Assembly: GCA_042091035.1 (NCBI GenBank)
Contig: JBELIG010000033.1
Coordinates: 1 to 21,319, forward strand
Length of the DNA stretch: 21,319 bases
Direction: 5' to 3'
From: AM-2324 sp042091035
GTDB lineage: Bacteria; Bacteroidota; Bacteroidia; Chitinophagales; Saprospiraceae
The position numbers were made by a program, and so were the translations under genes. The notes beneath the pieces are model-generated. The model did no database searches. It was not told the DNA's origin and saw only the letters and a list, made by a program, of their open reading frames with translations. Positions 1 to 8,461 of the stretch are shown here, piece after piece; position 1 is the first letter of the stretch; every line of letters starts with the position of its first letter.

Positions 1-184
1 GACAAGCTGCAACACATGAATTCGAATATGTTACTTGATCACAGCCACAAACTGGCTCATAGACAGTAATACAAATACAATCTTCTTTCTCCACCCCAGG
101 AGGACAAGGCAAATCAAGCGGCTCGCTTTTACAGCTACTCAAAATGAGGATAACAAATAAAAAAAATAGATTCCTCACGTTCAT
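1..184 (-). CDS. Kazal-type domain lipoprotein, partial (3' end off the left edge)
   Basis: The reading frame starts at ATG 184-182 and stays open to the window edge, so about 61 residues are visible and the C-terminus is missing. The N-terminus MNVRNLFFLFVILILSSC is a lipoprotein signal peptide ending in a lipobox (LSSC), so the mature protein should be anchored through Cys18. After a short linker with PCPPG, the sequence CICITVYEPVCGCD followed by VTYSNSCVAAC matches the Kazal serine-protease-inhibitor pattern (C-x-C, PVCG, D-x-x-TY-x-N-x-C-x-A-x-C). The family inhibits serine proteases through a reactive loop; here that role is inferred from the fold signature only. The gene is divergent from the 396-1289 gene with about 210 bp between them. 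No clear promoter is seen. More Kazal repeats could follow beyond the edge. Confidence 0.85.
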   Translation of the reverse strand, partial: MNVRNLFFLFVILILSSCKSEPLDLPCPPGVEKEDCICITVYEPVCGCDQVTYSNSCVAAC

Positions 185-395
185 ATTTATACATTTAGTT
201 CAACTTAAAGACGTAGAACTTTTATGAAACGTTGGTATTTTTAAAAAATTATTTTCATCCCTAAAGATTTAAATAAAGTCACTACAATAACAACGCCCAA
301 CTATTGCAAAACCACATTGAAAGATATATTCGTATCTTATTAAAGCCTCAAGCCTCATCCAAACCATAAAATTGTCTGAACAAAATCAAACATAA

Positions 396-1289
396 ATGCT
401 TAAGCGAATTATTCTATTTATTTCTTTTCTAGGTTTTTCATCTGCTGCAAATGCACAGCTGACGGGATTGATAAATTATGAAAAACTAGGCATATCCTTT
501 GAAATACCAGAAGGATGGAAAGGTCAAGAAGGCGATGGATCTTTGATCCTTGGTTCAGATATCATACCCGGTTTAGTATTAATAACCACGCACTCTTATT
601 CCATTGAAGAACTTAAGCTAGAAGCACAAAAAGGAATCATTGAAACAAACGGTACAACCTTAAAACTAAGTAGCCCTCTAAGTGCTTTATCTGACAATGC
701 TGTTGGAGCAACATTTACAGGCACACTCGAATACCAAGCAGCAAAAGCCTATATTCTTGGTGTTGCAAATCCCTATGACAGTCCAGGTATAACAATCATG
801 GCAGTTACCTTGAATACACTTTACAGCACAGAACACGAACAAGTTTGTAAAGAAATCTACCAGTCATTAAGCCTAAAAAAAATAGACCGCAGTAAAGCAT
901 TAGATGAATGGAAAGAATATCTATCTGATGTTCGACTCACCTATATGGACTCACACTATTCATCCGGCTACTCAGATGGTGACATTTCAGCAGGCTATAG
1001 CTCAAAAACAAAAATAGATCTCTGTGCTGCAGGATATTTCAATTTCAATAGTAATTCAAGTACAAGCTTCAGCGGTGATGGAGTCTCTGGATACGGAGGT
1101 GATAAGGACAGCGGCGATGGCAGATGGAAAGTATCTATTGGAAGTTCCGGTGACCCGGTTCTTATTCTCAACTTCCAAAACGGAGAGCAATACACCTACA
1201 AACTGGATTATTCAGAGAATAAATTATACCTGGACGAGGACCGTTACTTCAGAACTACTCAGGGAGAATATGCCCCAAATTGTAACTAA
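396..1289 (+). CDS. secreted protein of unknown function, with a paralogue remnant in the same window
   Basis: This is a 297-residue protein with a Sec signal peptide (MLKRIILFISFLGFSSAANA, predicted cut before QLTG). The N-terminal half (about 25-160) has a GISFEIPEGWKG opening. This resembles the start of PsbP/DcrB-like domains, in which a beta-strand pair precedes 'P.GW', but I regard that link as weak. A Ser/Gly-rich linker (about 185-240) leads to a C-terminal beta-rich module (about 240-297) containing LILNFQNGEQYTYKL and ending YFRTTQGEYAPNCN. There is no T9SS tail and no lipobox, so a periplasmic or outer location is inferred. It is convergent with the Asp-box gene and shares a terminator with it. 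A decayed copy of its C-terminal third lies at 9981-10150, which helps to define the conserved residues. Function is unknown. Confidence 0.85.
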   Translation: MLKRIILFISFLGFSSAANAQLTGLINYEKLGISFEIPEGWKGQEGDGSLILGSDIIPGLVLITTHSYSIEELKLEAQKGIIETNGTTLKLSSPLSALSDNAVGATFTGTLEYQAAKAYILGVANPYDSPGITIMAVTLNTLYSTEHEQVCKEIYQSLSLKKIDRSKALDEWKEYLSDVRLTYMDSHYSSGYSDGDISAGYSSKTKIDLCAAGYFNFNSNSSTSFSGDGVSGYGGDKDSGDGRWKVSIGSSGDPVLILNFQNGEQYTYKLDYSENKLYLDEDRYFRTTQGEYAPNCN

Positions 1290-1304
1290 GTAGAGGCCTA
1301 AATC

Positions 1305-1338
1305 AAAAAGGACGCTTGAATTATCAAACGTCCTTTTT
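1305..1338. terminator. bidirectional hairpin terminator between convergent genes
   Basis: A perfect 10-bp outer stem (1305-1314 with 1329-1338) has an A-run on one side and a T-run on the other. One C/A mismatch leads to a further 4-bp TTGA/TCAA stem and an ATTA loop. It sits 15 bp after the stop of the 396-1289 gene and 7 bp after the stop of the minus-strand gene ending at 1346. It can therefore stop transcription from both sides. Confidence 0.9.
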
Positions 1339-1345
1339 AATCAAC

Positions 1346-4300
1346 TTACTGTATGTTTAATTTCCCTCGGAAAAAATGGCTTCTACCTTCCATGGAATAA
1401 AAGTAATTCCCTGCAGGCAAATCACCAATCTCTACAGCTTGTTGACCGGCCTCAACATATTGCTGAACCACCACCTTTCCATCCAAATTAAACAGAGTAA
1501 ACCTAGCGGCCTCCTTAAGTCCTTTTAAATAAATTGTATTTCCTTTCAAAGGATTTGGATACAGTTGAAGAGACATCTCCTTTTGTGTATTAACATTGGT
1601 CAGTTCATCTGTGCCAACAAAATACTGTGCCGTAAAGAATATCGGCGAGGGTGCTGCATCAAATAAAACACTTCCAGAGCTAGACTCCGAGGAAGCTTGT
1701 CCCTGTTCAAACCAGCTTATTTCCGCCCCTGAATTTGCATCTCTGCTATACAAGCTATAATCTTGAGGACTTGAAATTACAGGAACGTTATTGATAGTTA
1801 AACTTTCAAGATTAAATAATCCTTGATTAAAACCATAATTATTTATTATCCAATATCTATCAGCTGCACTAAATGTACTTGGCTGTGAACTCGGCAATAT
1901 ATCAATTCGATTAAGGACCACATCACCATTAGGAGTGGGACTTCCGACAGGAAAGGCCAGATCTAGCCCAACAGCAAAAGAAGCATATTCACCTACGGTA
2001 TTTATATTAACCAGCTCACTTACTCCTGGACCTACAGGAGCATCTGAGGACACTAGATTTGAATTTCCGTTCACACTTAAATCATAGCTTGCCTTTTTAT
2101 CAAAAACCACACCATTGGCATTGTGATTAAACTGGTAATAACAGATCAGATCTGGGTCACTCACATCCAACTTGGTAAGATGCCTGGAAAGACGCAGTTC
2201 CTCTCTGCTTAATGCTTTTTTCCAGAAGGTTGCCTCCTCCATCAGGCCAATATAATTCCTCGACCCCCAATAATAATAGGTACCTAACAAAATGGAAGTC
2301 AGATCAAATGCCTGTGCATTTACGCTTTTTGATACCTCTTGTTCATTTACATACAAGGTCACCTCATTCGCCGTAACCGTAATGGCAACAAAAGACCATT
2401 GATCGGCAGGAACAATAAGATTACTATCCCAGCCCCAATGATCACCGTTCCAGTGGAAACCAAGGGTGTTATTTCCTTCTCGGAAATTCAGAACATTTTT
2501 TTCCACACCATCTCCTGAACTCAAACTAAAAATACCTGAATAATCTGCTTGGATACCATTAGGCTTTATCCAAGCAGAAAAGGTGAATTCTTCAACACCA
2601 AGCTCATTCACACTAGAATTCACCAAATAATCACCACTCTCAGTAAAATCAGCCGCCATCAAAGGTGGTTCCTCCGGGCTACAATAACTTGCACTTACCT
2701 CCACCATCTGATTAATGGTCTTTGTACTCTGCCCATTTGGAGTGGTAACTGTTAGACTTACATCATAAACACCTTGCTCATCATAAGTCACTTCAGGGTT
2801 TCTGACAGTAGTAGAGGACACTGTAGCTGCACCAGGAAAACTCCATGCCCAACTAGCGTCAGTATGATTCAATATCGAATAGTCTTCAAACTGTACAATC
2901 TCTCGATCACAAAGCACCTCTTTAAGAGAAACCATAGGCTGAGCCTGAGGTAAGGAGGAATCTATAAAATCAAGTTCCCAGATTCCACGATTGGATGCTA
3001 CACGTACTTTTGAATCCCGATAAAAAGGAAGTATGCGAATAATTCGTGTGTGAATAGGAAGGTTTCCAGTTATATCTTGCCAAGCATTAGTGGCATTGTT
3101 TCTATACCATATCTTATTCAATGAACTCAAAAACACACCTCCATCAGTTCCTTCCTGTACAGCCAAATTCTCTATTCGCTCGCCATTAAGAGCCGTGCTG
3201 CTGATGTTGGTCCAACTCATACCAAGGTCATCGGATTTGAAGACCTTATTTTGGCTGTTCGAACCGACATTTAATGCTAAAAACAACTCATGCTGCTCAT
3301 TCAGGCTTATATACATAGTTGAATTTGATTGCGGAAGGCTTATCTGATTCCAACTAAGCCCAGCATCTGTACTTTTCCATAGTGTACCGCTGTTCCCAAA
3401 CTTCTGAGTAACAAACATGATATTCGGATCTTGCCTAGAGATCTCAATGTCTTTAACTAAGTTATCTGCAACATTTCCAAATGAAAATATAGCCTCAAAG
3501 CTTGCTCCTCCGTTCTCACTCTTCCAAATTTTATTCTCCTTACCCAAATAAAGAACATTCCAATAGCGCGGATCTGATACTAGTTCACTCCGATTTGAAT
3601 ACACATAACTTTCATTCGGAAAAAGCGTATATGCTGGAATATTATTTATCGCTCCACTAATGACATCCGGAATCTCTTTACCCGAAATATCACTGTGATA
3701 CACCTTTCTATTCTCTCCTTTATTCACATATCCAGTAGCGGACTCCGCACCCCCTAAACTCAAAAACGCTCCATCGTCATAACTTTGATAATAAGCAGCA
3801 TTTCCATTATGGTAACGACCACCAACCAAGACATCATGGTTCCACCCTTGATCAAAGCCCCAATAATCGGAGCCATTGATTCCATAATTTCTTCCACTCA
3901 CAAAATCTAGGTTCGCATCATATTGATCGATCCCACCATCACTACAAACCCATATATCCGATCCATTCATTTCAATTTCCTGAATATCGGGATGTCGATA
4001 TTCAGGACCACAGCCTGTACAACCATATCCTCCCCAACGGGTATAAGTTTTTCCGCCATCTTCAGACTTAAATAAATTCAAAGCCCCTACCATTAATTTG
4101 TCTGGATCGTTATCAGATACTGCAATATCAAGATTGTAGAACCCTTGATCATAGCCTGTGCTGTTCACACCAAAATAGGTAAAGCACCAATGATTGTCCG
4201 AATAAGGTCCTCCAGGCTCATTGTCTGGCAAACCATCTCCATTTCCGTCATAGGGTGTGGACCAGCTCGACCCTGCATCATCACTTCTGTATATTCCTAT

Positions 4301-4972
4301 ATAATTATTATCGGTTGCATAGTCGATCTCATTCCCAAGTAATACTACATAGATTCGATCGGGGTCTGCATCAGTAACGGCTAAACGTGCTCCGCCCTCA
4401 CTGGCAGCTTGTCCACCAATGGGATCAAACCAACCTTGATCTTGCACGGTGAAATTCGCCCCACTATCTGTAGATCTCAAGAATTGTGTACTGTTTTTAT
4501 TTGCATCTGAATTCATTACAAATACAGTCTCAGGATTATCTGTTTTAAGCTTGACATCCCAACATTTTGTATTTATGAGATTGCTCCAACTAAGCCCTCC
4601 ATCCAGACTCTTCATCAAACCTTGATCGCCAGCCATGTAAAGGATATCCGTGTTCGAAGGATGAATACTCATTGCCTTAGGCCAAAGGTTATTCTGGTTC
4701 AAAACTAGACTCCACTGTGCTCCTCCATCCACTGATTTATACAGCGCATTATTCAATCCAACATATACCGTATTCGGATCTAAAGGATCTACGCGAACGA
4801 GGCGTATACCCCCGGCATCAAACACCTGATCTCCTATAGATCCCCAAGTCAAGCCTTTATCAGAAGACTTAAAGACAGCACCAGTTTCTGCACCAGCATA
4901 TAGCACATTTGGTTGACTGATACATTGATCGAAGGTAAAAATATTAGTTTGACTTGACTTCTGCTCTTGTCC
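1346..4972 (-). CDS. T9SS type A secreted protein: Asp-box (sortilin-like) propeller, PKD, LamG; 5' end lost in gap
   Basis: About 1,208 residues are visible; the N-terminus lies in the N run. In order they hold many Asp-box repeats of a sortilin/BNR-type beta-propeller (about 4920-2960; examples SSDKGLTW, SVDGGAQW, SLDGGLSW, SDDAGSSW, SEDGGKTY, STDAGLSW, SDDLGMSW). A PKD domain follows (about 2870-2690, ASWAWSFPG ... YDVSLTVTTPNG), then a LamG/concanavalin-like domain (about 2660-2170, EFTFSAWIKPNG ... LMEEATFWKKALS). After a linker comes a type A sorting domain from LQLYPNP (about 1575) to the stop. The T9SS tail predicts export through the outer membrane and surface attachment or release. 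The PKD and LamG modules suggest glycan or protein binding, and no catalytic residues are recognised. The visible part has no signal peptide, so the real start is upstream of 4972. Confidence 0.9.
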   Translation of the reverse strand, partial: GQEQKSSQTNIFTFDQCISQPNVLYAGAETGAVFKSSDKGLTWGSIGDQVFDAGGIRLVRVDPLDPNTVYVGLNNALYKSVDGGAQWSLVLNQNNLWPKAMSIHPSNTDILYMAGDQGLMKSLDGGLSWSNLINTKCWDVKLKTDNPETVFVMNSDANKNSTQFLRSTDSGANFTVQDQGWFDPIGGQAASEGGARLAVTDADPDRIYVVLLGNEIDYATDNNYIGIYRSDDAGSSWSTPYDGNGDGLPDNEPGGPYSDNHWCFTYFGVNSTGYDQGFYNLDIAVSDNDPDKLMVGALNLFKSEDGGKTYTRWGGYGCTGCGPEYRHPDIQEIEMNGSDIWVCSDGGIDQYDANLDFVSGRNYGINGSDYWGFDQGWNHDVLVGGRYHNGNAAYYQSYDDGAFLSLGGAESATGYVNKGENRKVYHSDISGKEIPDVISGAINNIPAYTLFPNESYVYSNRSELVSDPRYWNVLYLGKENKIWKSENGGASFEAIFSFGNVADNLVKDIEISRQDPNIMFVTQKFGNSGTLWKSTDAGLSWNQISLPQSNSTMYISLNEQHELFLALNVGSNSQNKVFKSDDLGMSWTNISSTALNGERIENLAVQEGTDGGVFLSSLNKIWYRNNATNAWQDITGNLPIHTRIIRILPFYRDSKVRVASNRGIWELDFIDSSLPQAQPMVSLKEVLCDREIVQFEDYSILNHTDASWAWSFPGAATVSSTTVRNPEVTYDEQGVYDVSLTVTTPNGQSTKTINQMVEVSASYCSPEEPPLMAADFTESGDYLVNSSVNELGVEEFTFSAWIKPNGIQADYSGIFSLSSGDGVEKNVLNFREGNNTLGFHWNGDHWGWDSNLIVPADQWSFVAITVTANEVTLYVNEQEVSKSVNAQAFDLTSILLGTYYYWGSRNYIGLMEEATFWKKALSREELRLSRHLTKLDVSDPDLICYYQFNHNANGVVFDKKASYDLSVNGNSNLVSSDAPVGPGVSELVNINTVGEYASFAVGLDLAFPVGSPTPNGDVVLNRIDILPSSQPSTFSAADRYWIINNYGFNQGLFNLESLTINNVPVISSPQDYSLYSRDANSGAEISWFEQGQASSESSSGSVLFDAAPSPIFFTAQYFVGTDELTNVNTQKEMSLQLYPNPLKGNTIYLKGLKEAARFTLFNLDGKVVVQQYVEAGQQAVEIGDLPAGNYFYSMEGRSHFFRGKLNIQ

Positions 4973-5072
4973 NNNNNNNNNNNNNNNNNNNNNNNNNNNN
5001 NNNNNNNNNNNNNNNNNNNNNNNNNNNNNNNNNNNNNNNNNNNNNNNNNNNNNNNNNNNNNNNNNNNNNNNN
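4973..5072. other. assembly gap (100 N)
   Basis: Exactly 100 N, the usual placeholder for a gap of unknown length. It hides the start codons, signal peptides and promoters of the two divergent genes on either side. Both coding sequences enter the gap without a start, so 100 bp is probably an underestimate. Frame continuity across the gap cannot be assumed. Confidence 0.95.
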
Positions 5073-7942
5073 CATGTTTCTTTATTTTCCAAATCACACT
5101 AATTGCTCAGCAGGAAAGAATAGTGAATTGGGATTTCTCATCTGGCGTTTCTGGTGCACTATCTTTTAGAGCTGGCTCTGCATGGAATGAATTCGACTTT
5201 GAGCGCAATGAATGTTCTGCAGACAGCAAAGCAATCAATGATAGATCTTTGCATTGCCGAGACAACAAAGTTTATGTAGGAAAAGATAATCTAGGCATTG
5301 GTCAATATCATGGAAGAGCGCAATCTATTATCCCCTGTCCAGAACCCGGAGTTCAGTATACTCTAAAAGCAAGAGCTCGCATGGGAGAAGCTTTAAATGG
5401 GGAACAACCCGGTGAAGTAGCTCTATTGTTTTATAATAATTCTGAGGCCATAACAGAATCTATAATACTAACTTTTTCGAATCAAACCTACCAAGAAAAA
5501 AGTATCACTTTTACGGTACCTACAGAGGCGGTATGGGCTACTGTATGGGTGCGTAAAACGGCCCAAGCTGATTTTTACACAGACTGGGTGTCCTTAAAAG
5601 CTAGTATTGACGATACCCCATCTGCTGTTAGCAACTTTGTGGCTTCTGATATTGGAGCTACTCGGGTATTGTTAGAATGGGATCCTGTTGCTACTGCAAG
5701 TGGATATAAAATTGAACGTAAAAAAAGTACGGAAGCAGCAGGACAGTGGAAGACTATCTTTATCACACACAATCAAGGCAATACTACTTCATTTTTGGAC
5801 ACCCGAGATTCAGGTTTCAGGACCTTGGAACCTGGAAAAACCTATAATTACAAAATCTACGCATTGGGCGATTATGGTCAATCCTCTAAGACAAATCTAA
5901 ATGTATCCTTAAAGACGCTTCAAGCTTCCCCTGGCAATCAGACATACTATATCAATGCAAATACTGGAAATGATGATGCAGCTGGTACAGCCAAAACTAC
6001 TGCTTGGAAAACGTTCAAAAATGTTGATGAATTAGAACTTGCAGCTGGTGATAAAATCCTTCTCAGAAATGGACAATCATGGACGGAGCCCCTGCATATA
6101 CACGGTAGTGGTGCAGCTGGCAATATGATCGTCATAGGTTCTTATGGAACAGGTAATCAAAGACCTAAGATAAATGTAGAAGGCAGATCCCATGCAGCAG
6201 TCCAAATGATCGATGTCTCTTATTGCAAAGTTAAAAACTTAGAAATTTTAAATTATCATCCATTCTTTAGAGAAATGTTCAAGTTTGGCATCCGAGCAGG
6301 TACTTGGCAGAGTTCTTCAGTCACAGATCTAGAATTCGACAATCTGTTCATCCATAAAATCCGAGGAAGTGCGGTACGAGGTGGTAACTTAGGATCTATT
6401 TCAGGTGGTGAGTTATGTGCTGGAATTCGAGTATCAACAGATATAAGAGGAGAAGACCCAGCTGGTAAATCAATCCATAACGTGAGTATTACAAACAATA
6501 CGCTCCTTGAAGTTGAGCATCATGCCATTCAGCTGCTTGATATTTATGGCATAACTATCAGAAACAATAAGATTAAGCGTCCAGGCTATATCTCCTTATT
6601 AACAAGAAATATTAATAATGGAAGTATTGACAATAACTATTTCCTAGAATCTGGATATTATATGACAATGGCAGATAATGCAGCACTTGATCTGTATTAC
6701 TCCAACAATATGATTGTCGAAAACAACGTGATTTACAAAGTGTTTAACGATCGTTCAGGACAGGCAATAAATTTGGACGGTTGTACAAATTTTATTGTTC
6801 AAAACAATTTCTTAAAAGATAGTGATTCAGGCTGTTTCGTAATAAATACAGCTACTAATAATATTTTCCGATACAATATCACGGAAGGATTTAATGATGA
6901 ATGGTTTAGAAATCTTGGCGGTACAGGGACGCAAATCTATAACAACACAATCTATGCTCACAGCTCTAATCATGCAGCAACAGGTTTCTTCGTAAAGAAT
7001 GTAGAGAGTATTGAAGTGCAGGTTCCTTCGACAAATACAGCCGTATTCAATAATATTTTCATCAGAGAGCAATCTTCAATTCCTGAAACAGCAGATTTAA
7101 TCTTTGAACTGCCATCCACAACAGGATCCAATTTTAGTAATAATGTATATTTTGGAAATTTCACGGATGAAGTTGTTGAGGATGAAAATCCTTCTTTTGA
7201 AGATCCAGAATTAGAGAACATAGGTTCGGGGCAAGTAGATGTGATCAATTTCACCAACGATCCTTCTGGCTACAAGATGATGTTATCTTCGCCTTATTTA
7301 GAGTCCGGTCTATTTATTCCTAATAACGGGGGGCTTGATTATTGGGGCAATGCCTTGCCAGCAGGAGCTCCTTCTATTGGAGCCAATCAACAAGGGGTTT
7401 CTCTCCCTATAGAATTACTTGACTTTATCGCATATAGAAAGGATGATGTAGTTGAACTGGAATGGTCTACCGCTTGGGAACACAATAATTATGGTTTTGA
7501 AATACAACATAGCCTTAATGGAACGGACTGGCAAATACTTAGCTTTATTGAATCTAAGGGCAATTCAAAAAATACGATTAATTATGGTCTCACGCATGGC
7601 TTACCAGCAAATGGCAACAACTTTTACAGGCTGAAGCAAGTAGATTTTGATGATGCCCATGGAAGTTTTTCTCCGATTCGACAAGTTAATTTTGAAGCTG
7701 ATTCCCAAGCTGAATACGAGATCTACCCTAACCCTACAAAAGGTATTCTAAATATTAACAGTTTAAATAACAATGCGCTAAGCTGGACTTTATTTGATCC
7801 TTCAGGTAGAATGATCGCAAGTCAGGAGAATCGAATTCTCTCAGAGCAGATCGATTTGAATATGTTCGCAGAGGGTATTTACTTTTTAACAATAAATACC
7901 CAAAGCAATAGCACAGCTAAACGAATTATCTTAATTGATTAA
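5073..7942 (+). CDS. T9SS type A secreted right-handed beta-helix protein with Fn3 domain; 5' end lost in gap
   Basis: The first in-frame codon after the gap is at 5075 and opens with CFFIFQITLIAQ, the hydrophobic end of a signal peptide with a cut after Ala-Gln or nearby. Only a few N-terminal residues are therefore missing. The next region (about 5110-5600) has the look of a jelly-roll carbohydrate-binding module (VNWDFSSGVSG start). A fibronectin type III domain follows (about 5620-5930, VLLEWDPVATASGYKIER). A right-handed parallel beta-helix follows (about 5940-7300), opening YYINANTGNDD and GDKILLRNGQSW with repeated Asn-rich turns such as IRNNKI and VENNVIY. A second Fn3-like segment (about 7395-7700, LPIELLDF ... 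VELEWSTAWEHNNYGFE) precedes the sorting domain (YEIYPNPTKG, about 7710-7942). Such helices are found in polysaccharide lyases and adhesins; no lyase active site is identifiable. Polysaccharide binding or cleavage at the cell surface is an inference. Confidence 0.88.
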
Positions 7943-7949
7943 GGATAAG

Positions 7950-7984
7950 AAAAAAGCACTTCCGTATGATGGAAGTGCTTTTTT
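7950..7984. terminator. hairpin terminator after the beta-helix gene
   Basis: A perfect 14-bp stem (7950-7963 with 7971-7984) encloses a 7-nt loop, with an A-run on the left and six T on the right. It begins 8 bp after the stop codon at 7942. The symmetry would also serve a minus-strand transcript, such as the decayed CotH gene that lies beyond the nearby gap. Confidence 0.9.
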
Positions 7985-7995
7985 CATTACAGATC

Positions 7996-8095
7996 NNNNN
8001 NNNNNNNNNNNNNNNNNNNNNNNNNNNNNNNNNNNNNNNNNNNNNNNNNNNNNNNNNNNNNNNNNNNNNNNNNNNNNNNNNNNNNNNNNNNNNNN
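7996..8095. other. assembly gap (100 N)
   Basis: A second run of exactly 100 N, so the true length is unknown. It lies between the terminator of the beta-helix gene and the 3' end of the decayed CotH paralogue. With the other gap it isolates 5073-7995 as a separate contig whose placement and orientation rest on scaffolding. Confidence 0.95.
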
Positions 8096-8102
8096 GCCTA
8101 TT

Positions 8103-8292
8103 TTATTGCTTGATTACTTTCTTTACAGTCACTTGCTCTGCATCCTTCGCATTTTGTATTGGCTCAGGCTCAATTCAAAAGAAATCAGTAATAAACCAAC
8201 ATTAAAACCAATCCAGTTGTTTATAGAATCTTTATCAAAAAAGGTTTCCCTTAATATTGCCAGACGGGATTTTAAGGAATTCCTAAAAAAGA
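8103..8292 (-). pseudogene. remnant of a CotH-family T9SS protein gene
   Basis: Reading the minus strand, the segment 8292-8200 encodes FFRNSLKSR and LRETFFDKDSINNWIGFNVG. The intact CotH-family protein at 10205-11812 has LFRNHLKCR and LRETSFDKDSLNNWIDFHVD at the corresponding place. After a deletion and frameshift, 8171-8103 encodes IEPEPIQ and NAKDAEQVTVKKVIKQ then a stop, matching IEPEPIP and the tail TKKVIKQ of the intact protein. Most of the region between (the T9SS domain body) is gone. At the DNA level a 15-base block at 8157-8171 is identical to 10544-10558, and about 79 bases (8212-8290) align with 10645-10723. No upstream CotH sequence is recognisable beyond about 8292. The copy is too divergent to be recent and cannot make a functional protein. 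The rest of this intergenic stretch (8293-8418) holds nothing I recognise. Confidence 0.85.
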
Positions 8293-8418
8293 AAGGGAAT
8301 GAATAGCTTGTACTTCCTAATATATACTGCCCATACCATCTACATTTATCAATATTACATTTGACTTTTTCTCTTGTTTATTCAAAACCCTAGTACGAGA
8401 ATCAGAGTATTAATACTT

Positions 8419-8454
8419 AAAAGGCCTGAATAAACTTCGTTATTCAGGCCTTTT
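8419..8454. terminator. hairpin terminator after the LamG gene
   Basis: A perfect 15-bp stem (8419-8433 with 8440-8454) closes a 6-nt loop ACTTCG. It starts 7 bp beyond the stop of the minus-strand LamG gene. The A-run and T-run on its two ends let it act in both directions. Confidence 0.9.
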
Positions 8455-8461
8455 TGTATAG

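Noticed and set aside
4849..5169. Reading frames that run through the 4973-5072 N run, including an apparent start at 5092 for the Asp-box gene
   Set aside because: The supposed start at 5092 is a TTG on the far side of the gap and overlaps the signal peptide of the opposite-strand gene. Translation through N is arbitrary.
7935..8306. Plus-strand open frame of 123 codons spanning the second gap
   Set aside because: It overlaps a terminator hairpin and an N run, and its only non-N sequence is the antisense of the CotH remnant.
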